Shown here: positions 41,584-49,716 of the stretch, piece by piece
Numbering within the stretch: position 1 is the first letter of the stretch
How the letters are laid out: each line of letters opens with the position of its first letter
Source of the DNA: JAVKSL01 sp039583695
GTDB lineage: Bacteria > Actinomycetota > Acidimicrobiia > Acidimicrobiales > JAJPHD01
Assembly (NCBI GenBank): GCA_039583695.1
Contig: JAVKSL010000011.1
Span: 1-55,285, forward strand
DNA length: 55,285 nucleotides
Reading direction: 5' to 3'
Translations under genes and position numbers: made by a program
The notes under the pieces: model-generated
The model's database searches: none
What the model saw: only the letters and a program-made list of their open reading frames with translations
Told to the model about the DNA's origin: nothing

Positions 41584-41664
41584 CCCGGTCACCTCGCCCC
41601 GACCGCCGCGCCCGGTCACCTCGCCCCGACCGCCGCGCCCGGTCACCTCGCCCCGACCGCCGCG
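41584..41664. repeat. 27-bp tandem repeat, 3 copies
   Basis: Three exact copies of a 27-base unit beginning CCCGGTCACCTCGCCCCGAC, plus a partial fourth to ~41670, upstream of the small membrane-protein gene. In that gene's frame it would read G-H-L-A-P-T-A-A-P. The rest of 41445-41727 contains no recognisable gene. Confidence 0.95.
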
Positions 41665-41727
41665 CCCGGTGTCGTGCCAGCCAGGTGTCCGGTGTGCCCG
41701 GCGGGGCGGCCGTCTGCCGAGGTCGCG

Positions 41728-42063
41728 ATGCGCCGTTTGCTACGGATACCCGATGGACCCGCCAAGGTCGGCGACGAGGCGGCCCACCGACTGTTCAGCG
41801 TCTCGATCCTTTTGTCCGCCCTGCGCTGCCTGCTCACCTACGTCGCCCTGCCGATCCTCAGCCCTCTGCTCGGCGCGGCCACCGGAGTGGGTCCTTACAT
41901 CGGTATCCCGCTGGCCGTGGTTGCCCTGGTGTTCGACGTGATGGGCATACGTCGGTTTTGGCTCGCGGACCACCGCTGGAAGTGGAGCGTGTCGCTGATC
42001 TACCTGCTGGTGATGGGCTTTGTGACCGCCCTGCTGGTTCTCGAGGTGCTCAAGCTGGCATGA
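41728..42063 (+). CDS. Small three-helix membrane protein
   Basis: A protein of 111 residues from ATG 41728 (MRRLLRIPDGPAKVGDEAAH). Three hydrophobic helices follow (LFSVSILLSALRCLLTYVAL, IGIPLAVVALVFDVMGIRRF, LIYLLVMGFVTALLVLEVLK). I do not recognise the family. The frame stays open upstream to GTG 41497, which would add 77 Pro/Ala-rich residues including the GHLAPTAAP repeats. I prefer the short form because the extension looks like low-complexity sequence, but coding through the repeats cannot be excluded. A hairpin follows the stop. Confidence 0.7.
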   Translation: MRRLLRIPDGPAKVGDEAAHRLFSVSILLSALRCLLTYVALPILSPLLGAATGVGPYIGIPLAVVALVFDVMGIRRFWLADHRWKWSVSLIYLLVMGFVTALLVLEVLKLA

Positions 42064-42079
42064 CCTCTAAGCTAAGAGT

Positions 42080-42096
42080 CCGCTCACGCCGAGCGG
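42080..42096 (+). terminator. Hairpin after the small membrane-protein gene
   Basis: CCGCTC-ACGCC-GAGCGG, 17 bases after the stop at 42063, in the convergent gap with pyrF. No clear T-tract. The rest of 42064-42217 holds nothing recognisable. Confidence 0.4.
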
Positions 42097-42217
42097 GCTG
42101 AGGCGGCGATCAGCTCGTTGACGTTCATGTGGTGTAATTGACCACCGACTGGCGCTCTCAGCCACATGGTCAGCTCGGAATCATGAGATGGCTGTGGATC
42201 TGGCCTACACATCTCGT

Positions 42218-43066
42218 TCAAGGCCGCTCGAGCGTCCTCATCAGCGCAGCGTTGAGCGCCTTGCACGCACTGCGAAGGCCCTCGACCGACGGGCCGGCGG
42301 CTAGCAGGCTCCTCGAGGCTGATGGAAGTACCCGCTCGGGGCAGGAGGCAAAGCACCTCGCCACGTCGGCAGGTCCCGCTCCCTGGGCGCCAAGGCCCGG
42401 GGCCAGCAGCAGGCCCCCCATCTGGTGCAGATCCAGCTCACCACCAGGCGCCGGGCCGACCACCGCGCCAAATGGTCCGATCCTCCCCGGAGCGACTCGC
42501 GCGTTGCGGTCACGCAGGGCTGCCAGGACCGCCGCCTCGACGGTTTGGCCGTCAGCCTGCATGGCCGTCTGGAGGGCGCGGCCCTCGGGGTTCGTTGACC
42601 GGGCCACGACGAAGACGCCGGCCCCGCCGCGCGTCGCCGCATCGAAGAACGGGCCCAGTGCCTCGACACCGAGGTAAGGAGCGACAGTCAGAGCATCGAC
42701 CGGCATCGAAGAGCCCTCCCCAAGATAGGCCGAGGCGTAGGCTTCGTTGGTGGAGCCCACATCCCCGCGCTTGGCGTCCAGGATGACCAGCAACCCCGCC
42801 TCCCGGGCGGATGCCACCAAGCGGGCCAGGGTCCTGACCCCCTTCCACCCGTGGCGTTCGAAGAACGCCGACTGGGGTTTGACCATCCCCACCGATCCCG
42901 CAGCCGCTGCCACGGCCAGGTCGACAAAGCGCTCCAGGCCACCCACGCCGTCGGGTAGGGCCCACTGGGCGAGCACCGCGGGGGAGGGGTCCAGGCCCAG
43001 CACCAATGGCCCGAAGGTGGCCCGAAGGTCGGCGAATCGTTCGGGAAAGCTCACATGCGCAACCAT
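42218..43066 (-). CDS. pyrF: Orotidine 5'-phosphate decarboxylase
   Basis: Last step of UMP synthesis, 282 residues, of the longer mycobacterial-type subgroup. FGPLVLGLDPSPAVLAQWAL opens the barrel; the catalytic Asp-Lys-Asp tetrad is LLVILDAKRGDVGSTNEAYA; the phosphate-binding end is APGGELDLHQMGGLLLAPGL. ATG 43066 is used; a GTG is the next codon. No Shine-Dalgarno is obvious. In many actinobacteria mihF and gmk follow pyrF; here they do not. A large imperfect inverted repeat lies just upstream. Confidence 0.92.
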   Translation of the reverse strand: MVAHVSFPERFADLRATFGPLVLGLDPSPAVLAQWALPDGVGGLERFVDLAVAAAAGSVGMVKPQSAFFERHGWKGVRTLARLVASAREAGLLVILDAKRGDVGSTNEAYASAYLGEGSSMPVDALTVAPYLGVEALGPFFDAATRGGAGVFVVARSTNPEGRALQTAMQADGQTVEAAVLAALRDRNARVAPGRIGPFGAVVGPAPGGELDLHQMGGLLLAPGLGAQGAGPADVARCFASCPERVLPSASRSLLAAGPSVEGLRSACKALNAALMRTLERP

Positions 43067-43083
43067 ACGGGCAGCAGGTATGG

Positions 43084-43189
43084 TTAGGGCCTGTACGAGA
43101 ACAACCTGGGCGGCGAAGCTGCTCAAATGCGGTCCTCATCAGGGCTATAGCTGTGCCCGCCGCCCAGGTTGTTCTCTGCCAGGCCCTAA
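43084..43189. repeat. Large imperfect inverted repeat (32-bp arms)
   Basis: The left arm (43084-43115, containing GAGAACAACCTGGGCGGCG) and right arm (43158-43189, containing CGCCGCCCAGGTTGTTCTC) pair at 29 of 32 positions around a 42-base centre. It fills the gap between divergent pyrF and the isochorismatase-like gene, so it is not a simple terminator of either. It resembles a small MITE or a cruciform/attenuator. Partial relatives occur at 33104-33131 and 35892-35906. Confidence 0.8.
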
Positions 43190-43237
43190 GTGACCCGCGG
43201 CCCGAACAGGACCTTCAGCAGGGAGAGAGCTCACAAG

Positions 43238-43852
43238 ATGGACCCCGCAACCACTGCCATAGTGCTCATCGAGTTCCAGAATGATTTCACCTCCGAGGGC
43301 GGGGTCCTTCACGGCGCCGTCGCCGAGGTGATGGAGCAGACCGGGATGCTGGCCAACACGGCCCGGGTGATCGCCGCCGCCCGCAAGGCTGGTGTGACCG
43401 TGATGCACGTTCCGATCACCTTCGCTGCCGGATACAACGAGATCAGTGCCCACCCGTACGGCATCCTGAGGGGCGTCGTCGACGGCAACGCCTTCGTGAA
43501 GGACAGCTGGGGCGCGGCGATCGTCGACGAGCTGGCCCCTCAGCCAGGTGACATCGTCGTCGAGGGCAAGCGCGGCTTGGACACCTTTGCCAGCACCAAT
43601 CTGGACTTCATTCTGAGGAGCAAGGGGATCACGACGATCATCCTCGGCGGATTCCTCACCAACTGTTGCGTCGAGTCGACCATGCGGACCGGTTACGAGC
43701 ACGGATACAAGGTGATCACCCTGCGCGACTGCCTGGCGGCCACCTCGATCGCCGAGCACGAGAACGCGCTCGCTTACGACTTCTTGATGTTCTCCGAGCC
43801 AATGACCTCGGACGAGCTGATATCGGCGCTGGGCGCAGCAGCGCCGGCCTGA
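43238..43852 (+). CDS. Isochorismatase-family cysteine hydrolase
   Basis: A 204-residue cysteine hydrolase. The catalytic triad is visible: Asp in IVLIEFQNDFTSEGGVLH, Lys in DIVVEGKRGLDTFASTN, and Cys in GGFLTNCCVESTMRTGYEHG. Members include nicotinamidases, isochorismatases and N-carbamoylsarcosine hydrolases; the substrate is not evident. ATG 43238 is preceded by GGGAGAG; the frame is open to 43190, which would run into the inverted repeat. The 3' end overlaps the convergent gene by ~80 bases. Confidence 0.9.
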   Translation: MDPATTAIVLIEFQNDFTSEGGVLHGAVAEVMEQTGMLANTARVIAAARKAGVTVMHVPITFAAGYNEISAHPYGILRGVVDGNAFVKDSWGAAIVDELAPQPGDIVVEGKRGLDTFASTNLDFILRSKGITTIILGGFLTNCCVESTMRTGYEHGYKVITLRDCLAATSIAEHENALAYDFLMFSEPMTSDELISALGAAAPA

Positions 43853-44196
43853 GCTCCCTCGGCCTGAGACAGCCTGCTGAACAGGTCTCCGAGCCGGCCG
43901 AAGAAGGCCGAGCGCGCCATCACCTGGCTGCACCCGGCCGCTGTGGCGGCGCGCAGCAGGTCGCGCTCCACGTGACTCCCGAAGCCGACCGTGCGCACCT
44001 GAGCGAGGGAACCCAGCGCATCGAGCACCCCCGGCCGCCCCAAGTCCACGATCACCAGGTCCGCCTCCCCGGCTGCCCTCCCCAGCCCGGCCGCCCCCGT
44101 CACCATCTCAAGCTCGACTCCTGCCGCCTTCGCAGCCGCCTCGACTTTGGAGCGGTCGATGAGGTCGGGCACCAACGCGACCACCCGTGCGCTCAT
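43774..44196 (-). CDS. Receiver-like domain protein of unknown function
   Basis: A 140-residue protein starting VVALVPDLIDRSKVEAAAKA, then DLVIVDLGRPGVLDALGSLA and TVGFGSHVERDLLRAATAAG CSQVMARSAFF. The alternating strands and helices resemble a pseudo-receiver domain with an Asp after strand 3 (VDLGRPG). I recall similar short actinobacterial proteins of unknown role but cannot name a family. The last ~26 residues are encoded antisense to the end of the isochorismatase-like gene, so the C-terminus may be unconstrained. Confidence 0.7.
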   Translation of the reverse strand: MSARVVALVPDLIDRSKVEAAAKAAGVELEMVTGAAGLGRAAGEADLVIVDLGRPGVLDALGSLAQVRTVGFGSHVERDLLRAATAAGCSQVMARSAFFGRLGDLFSRLSQAEGAQAGAAAPSADISSSEVIGSENIKKS

Positions 44197-44232
44197 CCCG
44201 CCAGCTTAGAGCCGGCGCTCAAGGAGGAATCG

Positions 44233-44310
44233 CTAATCCTTGCCTACCATCACCTCGGTGGACTTGATGACCACGGTGACCGCGTCGCCCCCGGTGAGAT
44301 CAAAGCCTGA
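44233..44310 (-). pseudogene. Remnant of a Mop/TOBE (molybdate-binding) domain
   Basis: The minus strand encodes GFDLTGGDAVTVVIKSTEVM, then VGKD and a stop. This matches the last ~25 residues of a Mop/TOBE domain, where the GDxVTxVIKSTeVM pattern is characteristic. A stop codon lies immediately upstream in the same frame and no more of the gene is visible, so it is a 3' remnant after deletion. Confidence 0.5.
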
Positions 44311-44359
44311 TCATTGAGACACTTTTTCTTGGCCATGCCGCCAGCCGGGTCCGACCGGG

Positions 44360-45217
44360 TCAGATGCGGGTTCGGGCCCGGACCGGCGCTGTCACCTTGA
44401 TCACGGCCGGGACCCGGACACGCTGCGAGAACACGTCGTAGCCGTTGTCCTCGATGCGTTCCAGTATCCCCCCATACAATGCTCGTGCCGTCCCAATGCA
44501 GCGTGCCGATACCGGTGGGAGCAGGGCCAGGCCCGGCTCGGCCGAGGCGTAGTACTCCCGGGTCCGCGCGATCTCGAAGCGCATCAGGGCCACCCACTGC
44601 GGGCTGACCCGCCGGGCAACCAGCGACTCCGCGGCCCCGAACCGGCGGAGGTCGCATTGGGGCAGGTAGATGCGCCCTCGGTCCAAGTCCTCGCCCACGT
44701 CCCTCAAAAAGTTGGTCAGCTGGAAGGCAACACCCAGGTCCCGTGCCGGTCCCAGCGCCGACTCCGAGGTCGGGCGCAGGACGCTCAGCATCATCTCGCC
44801 GATCACCGCTGCCGAGCCGTCCATGTAGCCCGCCAGGTCCTCGAAGGTCTCGTAAGAGCTGACCTGAAGGTCCATCGCCATCGAGCGCAAGAAGCGCCGG
44901 AAGCACTCTGGGTCGATCCCCAGCTTCAGCACAGTGTTGACCACCGCCGCCAGCACCGGGTCGTCCGATCCCTCCCGCGCCAGGTCGTCGAAGAGTCGAC
45001 CCCCGAACGCTGCCAGCGCAGCCTCCTTCCCGGCCGCCTCGCCAGCGCCGTCCACGATGTCGTCCACATGGCGACAGAACCCGTAAAGGGCGTGCACGTG
45101 CGGTCGCATCCCCGCCGGCAGCATCCAGGTAGCCCAAAAGTAGGTGGTCCCGCAGGTCCGATGGAGCCGCCTGCAGACACGATAGGACTCCGCCAGGCGG
45201 GCGTTCCCGAGACTCAC
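44360..45217 (-). CDS. crtB: Phytoene/squalene synthase
   Basis: A 285-residue trans-isoprenyl synthase, most likely phytoene synthase given the desaturase next to it. First Asp-rich motif LYGFCRHVDDIVDGAGE, middle GYMDGSAAVIGEMMLSVL, second Asp-rich motif LTNFLRDVGEDLDRGRIYLP, then EYYASAEPGLALLP. It condenses two geranylgeranyl diphosphates to phytoene. GTG 45217 lies 25 bases after the crtI stop, so the two form an operon with crtI first. No cyclase or GGPP synthase gene is in the window. Confidence 0.92.
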   Translation of the reverse strand: MSLGNARLAESYRVCRRLHRTCGTTYFWATWMLPAGMRPHVHALYGFCRHVDDIVDGAGEAAGKEAALAAFGGRLFDDLAREGSDDPVLAAVVNTVLKLGIDPECFRRFLRSMAMDLQVSSYETFEDLAGYMDGSAAVIGEMMLSVLRPTSESALGPARDLGVAFQLTNFLRDVGEDLDRGRIYLPQCDLRRFGAAESLVARRVSPQWVALMRFEIARTREYYASAEPGLALLPPVSARCIGTARALYGGILERIEDNGYDVFSQRVRVPAVIKVTAPVRARTRI

Positions 45218-45242
45218 CGCATCCGCCCCTGCCGCTCCGGGC

Positions 45243-46826
45243 TCATCCGAAGCCGCCCACCATCTGCTCCACTCGCTCGGCGACCAGGCGCCCTGAGATC
45301 AGCACCATAGGTATGCCCACTCCCGGACGGGTCCCCGATCCGACCAAGACCAATCCGGGGACCCGGGAGTCTACGTTGTCCGGCCGGAACGGCCCACTTT
45401 GGAAGAAACGATGAGCCAGCGCAAAAGGCGTCCCCCGTTCCATCCCCTCGGCCCGCCAGTCGGCCGGGTCGGCGAACGCCTCCACCGTGATGGTGCCCCC
45501 GCCCAGGTAGCCCAGCCCACGCACCCGCTCGACCAGGCCCTTCCTGGATGCCGAGCGTTCCGCCCCCCAGTCGACCCGCCCGTCCAGGTTTGGTGCCGGC
45601 TCCAGGGCGAACAGCGCCCGCCCACCTGGCGGCGCCAGGGAAGGGTCGCTCGCGCTGGGCACGCTCACCAGGATTGAAGGGTCGTACATGCGCCTACCGC
45701 TGACCAGCAGCTCATCGAAGGCGGTCTCCCAGGATTCGGAGAAATGTAGATTGTGGTGCGCCAGCGCCGGTGTGGGGGTTGGGAGGTGCTCGGCGAGCCT
45801 GCTCCCCGAGGGTGTGCCCAGTCCGGGCCCGTGGTGGCCGCTCGAAGCGACCCCAGCCACCCACACCACACACGACGGCGAGTACCGCCCGCGCCGGGCG
45901 ACCAGGGGGGCTCTCAGGCCTTTGAGCAGCTCCCGGTACACGACCGGCAGGTCTGGGTTTGCCACCACCACATCGGCTCTCACCATCTCCCCGCTGGCCA
46001 GGCGGACGCCGCTCACTCGCCCCCTCCGGCCGTCCCGGCGGGCGATGTCTGTCGCCGGGCTCTCGTAGCGGATCTCGGCCCCCGCCGCCCCCGCCGCCCT
46101 GGCCAGCCCTCGGGCCACTGAGTGCATCCCGCCGAGCGGGAACCAGACCCCCTCAACGCAATCCATGTACGTGATCACCGCGTACAGGGCCAGTGCCTGG
46201 GTGGGCGCGAGCCCCGCGTACATCGCCTGGAAGCTGAACAGCTTGCGTAGCCTCGGGTCACGGAAGCGCTCGGCGACCACCGCCGACAGCCGCCTCAGCC
46301 CCCCCATCCTGGCCAACGCCACCAGGGGGGCGGGCCGCCGGAGCAGGTCGAGGGGAGAGTCGTAGTTGCGGTCGATGAAGTTACCCATCTCCAGGCGGTA
46401 CAGTGCGCCGAGCCAGTCGGAGAAGCGGGCAAAGGCAGCCGCGTCTGCCGGGCCGCAAGTCGAGCGGATCTCCTCGCACATGGCCTCGCGCCCGTGGCGG
46501 ACATGGATGATCCCGCCGCCGACCGGGTCGCTTCCGGCGGCAAAGCAGGCCCGGTAAGCCGGGTCCACCCGCACTAGGTTCAGGTGGTCGGCCATCGAGG
46601 CCCCGGCTGCGGCAAACGTATCGGCCAGGATGCCCGGCATGGTGAGCACCGACGGCCCGGTGTCCAGCCGGAAGCCGCTCTGTTCCAGCAGCCCGGCTCG
46701 CCCTCCTGGTAGCTCGGAGCGTTCCAGCACCACCACCTCGTGGCCTGCCCCGACCAGATGGCACGCCGCAGACAGGCCCCCCAGCCCAGCTCCCACGACA
46801 GCCACCCGCAGGCGCCGGCCCTTCAC
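45243..46826 (-). CDS. crtI: Phytoene desaturase
   Basis: A 527-residue FAD enzyme. The dinucleotide site is VAVVGAGLGGLSAACHLVGA, followed by VVVLERSELPGGRAG and the substrate-side TGPSVLTMPGILADTFAAAG. The C-terminal FAD motif is GLVLVGSGTRPGVGIPMVLI SGRLVAE, typical of CrtI. It introduces double bonds into phytoene to give lycopene or neurosporene. GTG 46826 is the start. Product length cannot be told from sequence. Confidence 0.93.
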   Translation of the reverse strand: MKGRRLRVAVVGAGLGGLSAACHLVGAGHEVVVLERSELPGGRAGLLEQSGFRLDTGPSVLTMPGILADTFAAAGASMADHLNLVRVDPAYRACFAAGSDPVGGGIIHVRHGREAMCEEIRSTCGPADAAAFARFSDWLGALYRLEMGNFIDRNYDSPLDLLRRPAPLVALARMGGLRRLSAVVAERFRDPRLRKLFSFQAMYAGLAPTQALALYAVITYMDCVEGVWFPLGGMHSVARGLARAAGAAGAEIRYESPATDIARRDGRRGRVSGVRLASGEMVRADVVVANPDLPVVYRELLKGLRAPLVARRGRYSPSCVVWVAGVASSGHHGPGLGTPSGSRLAEHLPTPTPALAHHNLHFSESWETAFDELLVSGRRMYDPSILVSVPSASDPSLAPPGGRALFALEPAPNLDGRVDWGAERSASRKGLVERVRGLGYLGGGTITVEAFADPADWRAEGMERGTPFALAHRFFQSGPFRPDNVDSRVPGLVLVGSGTRPGVGIPMVLISGRLVAERVEQMVGGFG

Positions 46827-46957
46827 CCGGCGAGCCTATCGGTTGGGGTAGCGTTGTGGGCGTGCATGCCCGGCTTGTGGGCCCCGCCGCCAGCGCTCCC
46901 CGCAGATCCAACCCCGGTCGCGGGTCCCTGACCCGGCTTGAGGAACCCAGATCCGCG

Positions 46958-47004
46958 TACTTGTCGTGATGACCGACGAAAAACGCACACCATCACGACA
47001 AGTA
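46958..47004. terminator. 14-bp perfect inverted repeat downstream of pepN
   Basis: TACTTGTCGTGATG and CATCACGACAAGTA pair perfectly around a 19-base loop, 27 bases past the pepN stop and 130 bases before crtI. No T-tract follows, so it may be a terminator, an attenuator or an operator for crtI. The remainder of 46827-47030 shows no gene. Confidence 0.5.
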
Positions 47005-47030
47005 TGGCTCCGGCAGTCCCGGGTGGCTCC

Positions 47031-49658
47031 CTACTGCGGTGCCAGCACCTCGGCCAGGTGCGGGCCTTCCCGCTCGGCGAAGGCCACGTTTATGTCCAGT
47101 CGCTCCAGGGTCTGCGCGAGGCTTCGTTGGCCGGAGCGTAGGGAGTGGCTGGTGAACCACTGGTGGACTTGGGTCGCCACCTCCGGGTCGACCAGCGAGG
47201 CGAGCCCGCTCAGCATCCGGGGAATCGTGTTGTCGGGGAACCGGGCGAGTAGCTCGTCCCAGTGCCCAGTGATGAATCCCCAGGTGGCGGGGCCGCCCGA
47301 GCGGTTGCTCAACAGGCGGTTCAGCAGGTAAGGCGCATCCTGGGTCCGCACGTCGCCCAGTGTCAGATCCAGCGTCCGGCTCACCAGGGAAGGCTCCTCG
47401 AAACCGGCCAGGGCGTAGAGGTAGCGCATCTCCTCTTGTGGCGTGGACGGGTGGCGCCACCGCTGGATGCAGGACTCATACGCCTCGGACCCCCCGATCG
47501 AGGCGACCACGCCCACCACCGCGCCGGCCAGGTCGGGGTCGATGTCTGCCCTTCCAGCCAGGGCCTCGGCGTGCAGGGTTGCGCAGCGCTCACGGACGTT
47601 GGGATCCTCCCCGATGGTGCCGAGCGTGGCGAGCAGGGTGGCTCGCAACGTCCCAGCCCTTTCGTCCTCGCCGGGCTCGGCTGTCCAGCCCGTGCGCTCA
47701 AATGCCGGTGCCAGCAGCTCCCGGACGAATTCCTTCAGCACTGGCCGGTCCGGCCCGGCGACAGCCAGGTCAAAGGCGCCCACGACGGCCACTACGACTC
47801 CCCACACGTCGGGGTCGGCCTCCCCGCTTGCCGCCACGGTACGCAGCAGCCCCACCAGCTCGCCCAGCGGGAACAGCCCGGCCCGGGTGGCCGCCCAGGT
47901 GTCGGAGACCAGGTTGAAGCGCTCCACCGCGTCCAGCCGGGACAGGTCCGAGCACAGCCGCCCGAGCAGGCCCCCCTCGTAGCGCACCCGGTAGAAGCCC
48001 GAGCCCCCGGCGTTGGCCACAACCCAGTCCACCTCACCACCCAGCTCGACCACCGAGGGCTCCGGACCCAGGAGCACCTTGGGTGAGTGGGCACGGGGGT
48101 CCGGCTCACCATTGCAAATTACTCCTATTCTGAGCAGCACCGGGATTCGCCAGTCGGCCCCGATAGAGTCGTCGGGCGCTGGGCCGGCGGGGTGGATGGC
48201 TCGGTAGCGAAATGGTGCCTGGGTGAGCCGGACCGCCGTGCCCACTCTGGCGACGCTCACGAGCGGGTGGCCACCCTGGAAGATCCAGGTGTCCATGGTT
48301 GCCCGGGCAGGCTCCCCGCTGGCCGCCTCGATGGCGTCCCACAGGTCGGTGGTCTCGGCGTTGCCCTGGGCGTGGGTCTCGAGGTAGAGCCGGATGCCTG
48401 CCTGGAAGCCGGGGGTGCCAAGGTAGCGCTCGAGCATGCGGAGGACGGAGGCGCCCTTCTCGTAGGTGAGGACGTCGAACATGCCCTCGGCGTCGGACGG
48501 GCGGATCACCGGGTACTCGATGGGCCGGGTGGAGGACAGGCCGTCTGTGGCGAACGCAGCCGCCCGGGAGCTGGCGAAGCTGCCCCAGCGCTGCCACTCG
48601 GGGCGGAAGGCATCGACCGCCAGGATCTCCATGTAGGTCGCGAAGGCCTCGTTGAGCCAGAGCCCATTCCACCAGCGCATGGTGACCAGGTCCCCGAACC
48701 ACATGTGGGCGATCTCGTGGCAGATCACGTCGGCCGCCCGCTCCATCTCCACCCTTGCGGCGGAGGTCGGGTCCAGGAGAAGCAGGGTCTCGCGGAACGT
48801 CACGCAACCCAGGTTCTCCATCGCCCCGAAGGCGAAGTCGGGCACGGCCACGAGGTCGAGCTTGTCTCCTGGGTAGGCGATGCCGAACCAGTCGGTGAAG
48901 AACCGCAGCGCGTGGGCACCCACCTCGAGGGCGAAGCCGGTCAGGTGCGCCTTGCCGGGGACGTGCACCACCCGTAGCCCCACGCCGTCGACGTCGACGG
49001 GCTCGGTGGCTTCCAGTGGGCCGACCACCCAGGCAACCAGGTAGGTGGACATGCAGATGGTATCGGCGAAACGCCAGCGCCAGCGGCCGTCAGGGTCGGT
49101 GGATTGGCTGAGCAGGGCCGTGTTGGAGACCGCCTCGAGTCCACGGGGGAGGAGGAGGGTGAGGGAGAAGACTGCCTTTCGGTCGGGCTCGTCCCAGCAG
49201 GGAAAGGCCCGCCGGGCGTCGGTGGCCTCGAACTGGGTGGCGGCCAGGGTGCGGGTATTGCCCTCGCTGTCGGCGAAGCGGCTGCGGTAGAAGCCGGCCA
49301 GCTTGTCGTTGATGGTGCCTTCGAAGTCGATGTGGAGGCGCCAGGTGCCGGGGGGGACGGCCTCGGGGAAGGTGATGGTCAGTCGCTCGGCGGCGGCGTC
49401 TAGGGCGACGGCCCCGTCGAGGGCTTTGGTGGTCGTGGACCCGGCGGGGGCCAGCCGGGCGGCGCTTACGTCCAGCTCGGCGGCGTTGAGCACGATCTTG
49501 TCCACGGGCTCGTGTGCCTGCAGGTCGATATCAACCGTGCCTTTGAAGGTCGCGGTGTCCAGGTCTGGCGCGATCGTAAGCTCGTATCGCCGGGGCGAAA
49601 CGGTCCGAGGCAGCCGGTGCTCGTCGACAGTCGCGGAACTCTCGGATATGGCGGACAC
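47031..49658 (-). CDS. pepN: Aminopeptidase N (M1 zinc metallopeptidase)
   Basis: An 875-residue cytosolic M1 aminopeptidase of the actinobacterial type. N-terminal beta domain (VSPRRYELTIAPDLDTATFK), exopeptidase motif FAFGAMENLGCVTFRETLLL, zinc motif DVICHEIAHMWFGDLVTMRW WNGLWLNEAFATYME with the HEXXH-18-E ligands, and a proton-donor Tyr region. The ERAP1-like C-terminal helical domain is complete. It removes N-terminal residues from peptides. GTG 49658 gives a plausible short leader. Confidence 0.95.
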   Translation of the reverse strand: MSAISESSATVDEHRLPRTVSPRRYELTIAPDLDTATFKGTVDIDLQAHEPVDKIVLNAAELDVSAARLAPAGSTTTKALDGAVALDAAAERLTITFPEAVPPGTWRLHIDFEGTINDKLAGFYRSRFADSEGNTRTLAATQFEATDARRAFPCWDEPDRKAVFSLTLLLPRGLEAVSNTALLSQSTDPDGRWRWRFADTICMSTYLVAWVVGPLEATEPVDVDGVGLRVVHVPGKAHLTGFALEVGAHALRFFTDWFGIAYPGDKLDLVAVPDFAFGAMENLGCVTFRETLLLLDPTSAARVEMERAADVICHEIAHMWFGDLVTMRWWNGLWLNEAFATYMEILAVDAFRPEWQRWGSFASSRAAAFATDGLSSTRPIEYPVIRPSDAEGMFDVLTYEKGASVLRMLERYLGTPGFQAGIRLYLETHAQGNAETTDLWDAIEAASGEPARATMDTWIFQGGHPLVSVARVGTAVRLTQAPFRYRAIHPAGPAPDDSIGADWRIPVLLRIGVICNGEPDPRAHSPKVLLGPEPSVVELGGEVDWVVANAGGSGFYRVRYEGGLLGRLCSDLSRLDAVERFNLVSDTWAATRAGLFPLGELVGLLRTVAASGEADPDVWGVVVAVVGAFDLAVAGPDRPVLKEFVRELLAPAFERTGWTAEPGEDERAGTLRATLLATLGTIGEDPNVRERCATLHAEALAGRADIDPDLAGAVVGVVASIGGSEAYESCIQRWRHPSTPQEEMRYLYALAGFEEPSLVSRTLDLTLGDVRTQDAPYLLNRLLSNRSGGPATWGFITGHWDELLARFPDNTIPRMLSGLASLVDPEVATQVHQWFTSHSLRSGQRSLAQTLERLDINVAFAEREGPHLAEVLAPQ

Positions 49659-49716
49659 GACGGCTCAGGCTAGCTTGCGCACCCGGTCACCACTTTGGCC
49701 GGTCGGACGGCCGGCC

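Noticed and set aside
42084..42356. Small minus-strand frame after pyrF as a possible mihF
   Set aside because: The sequence shows none of the mIHF helix residues and overlaps the end of pyrF in another frame.
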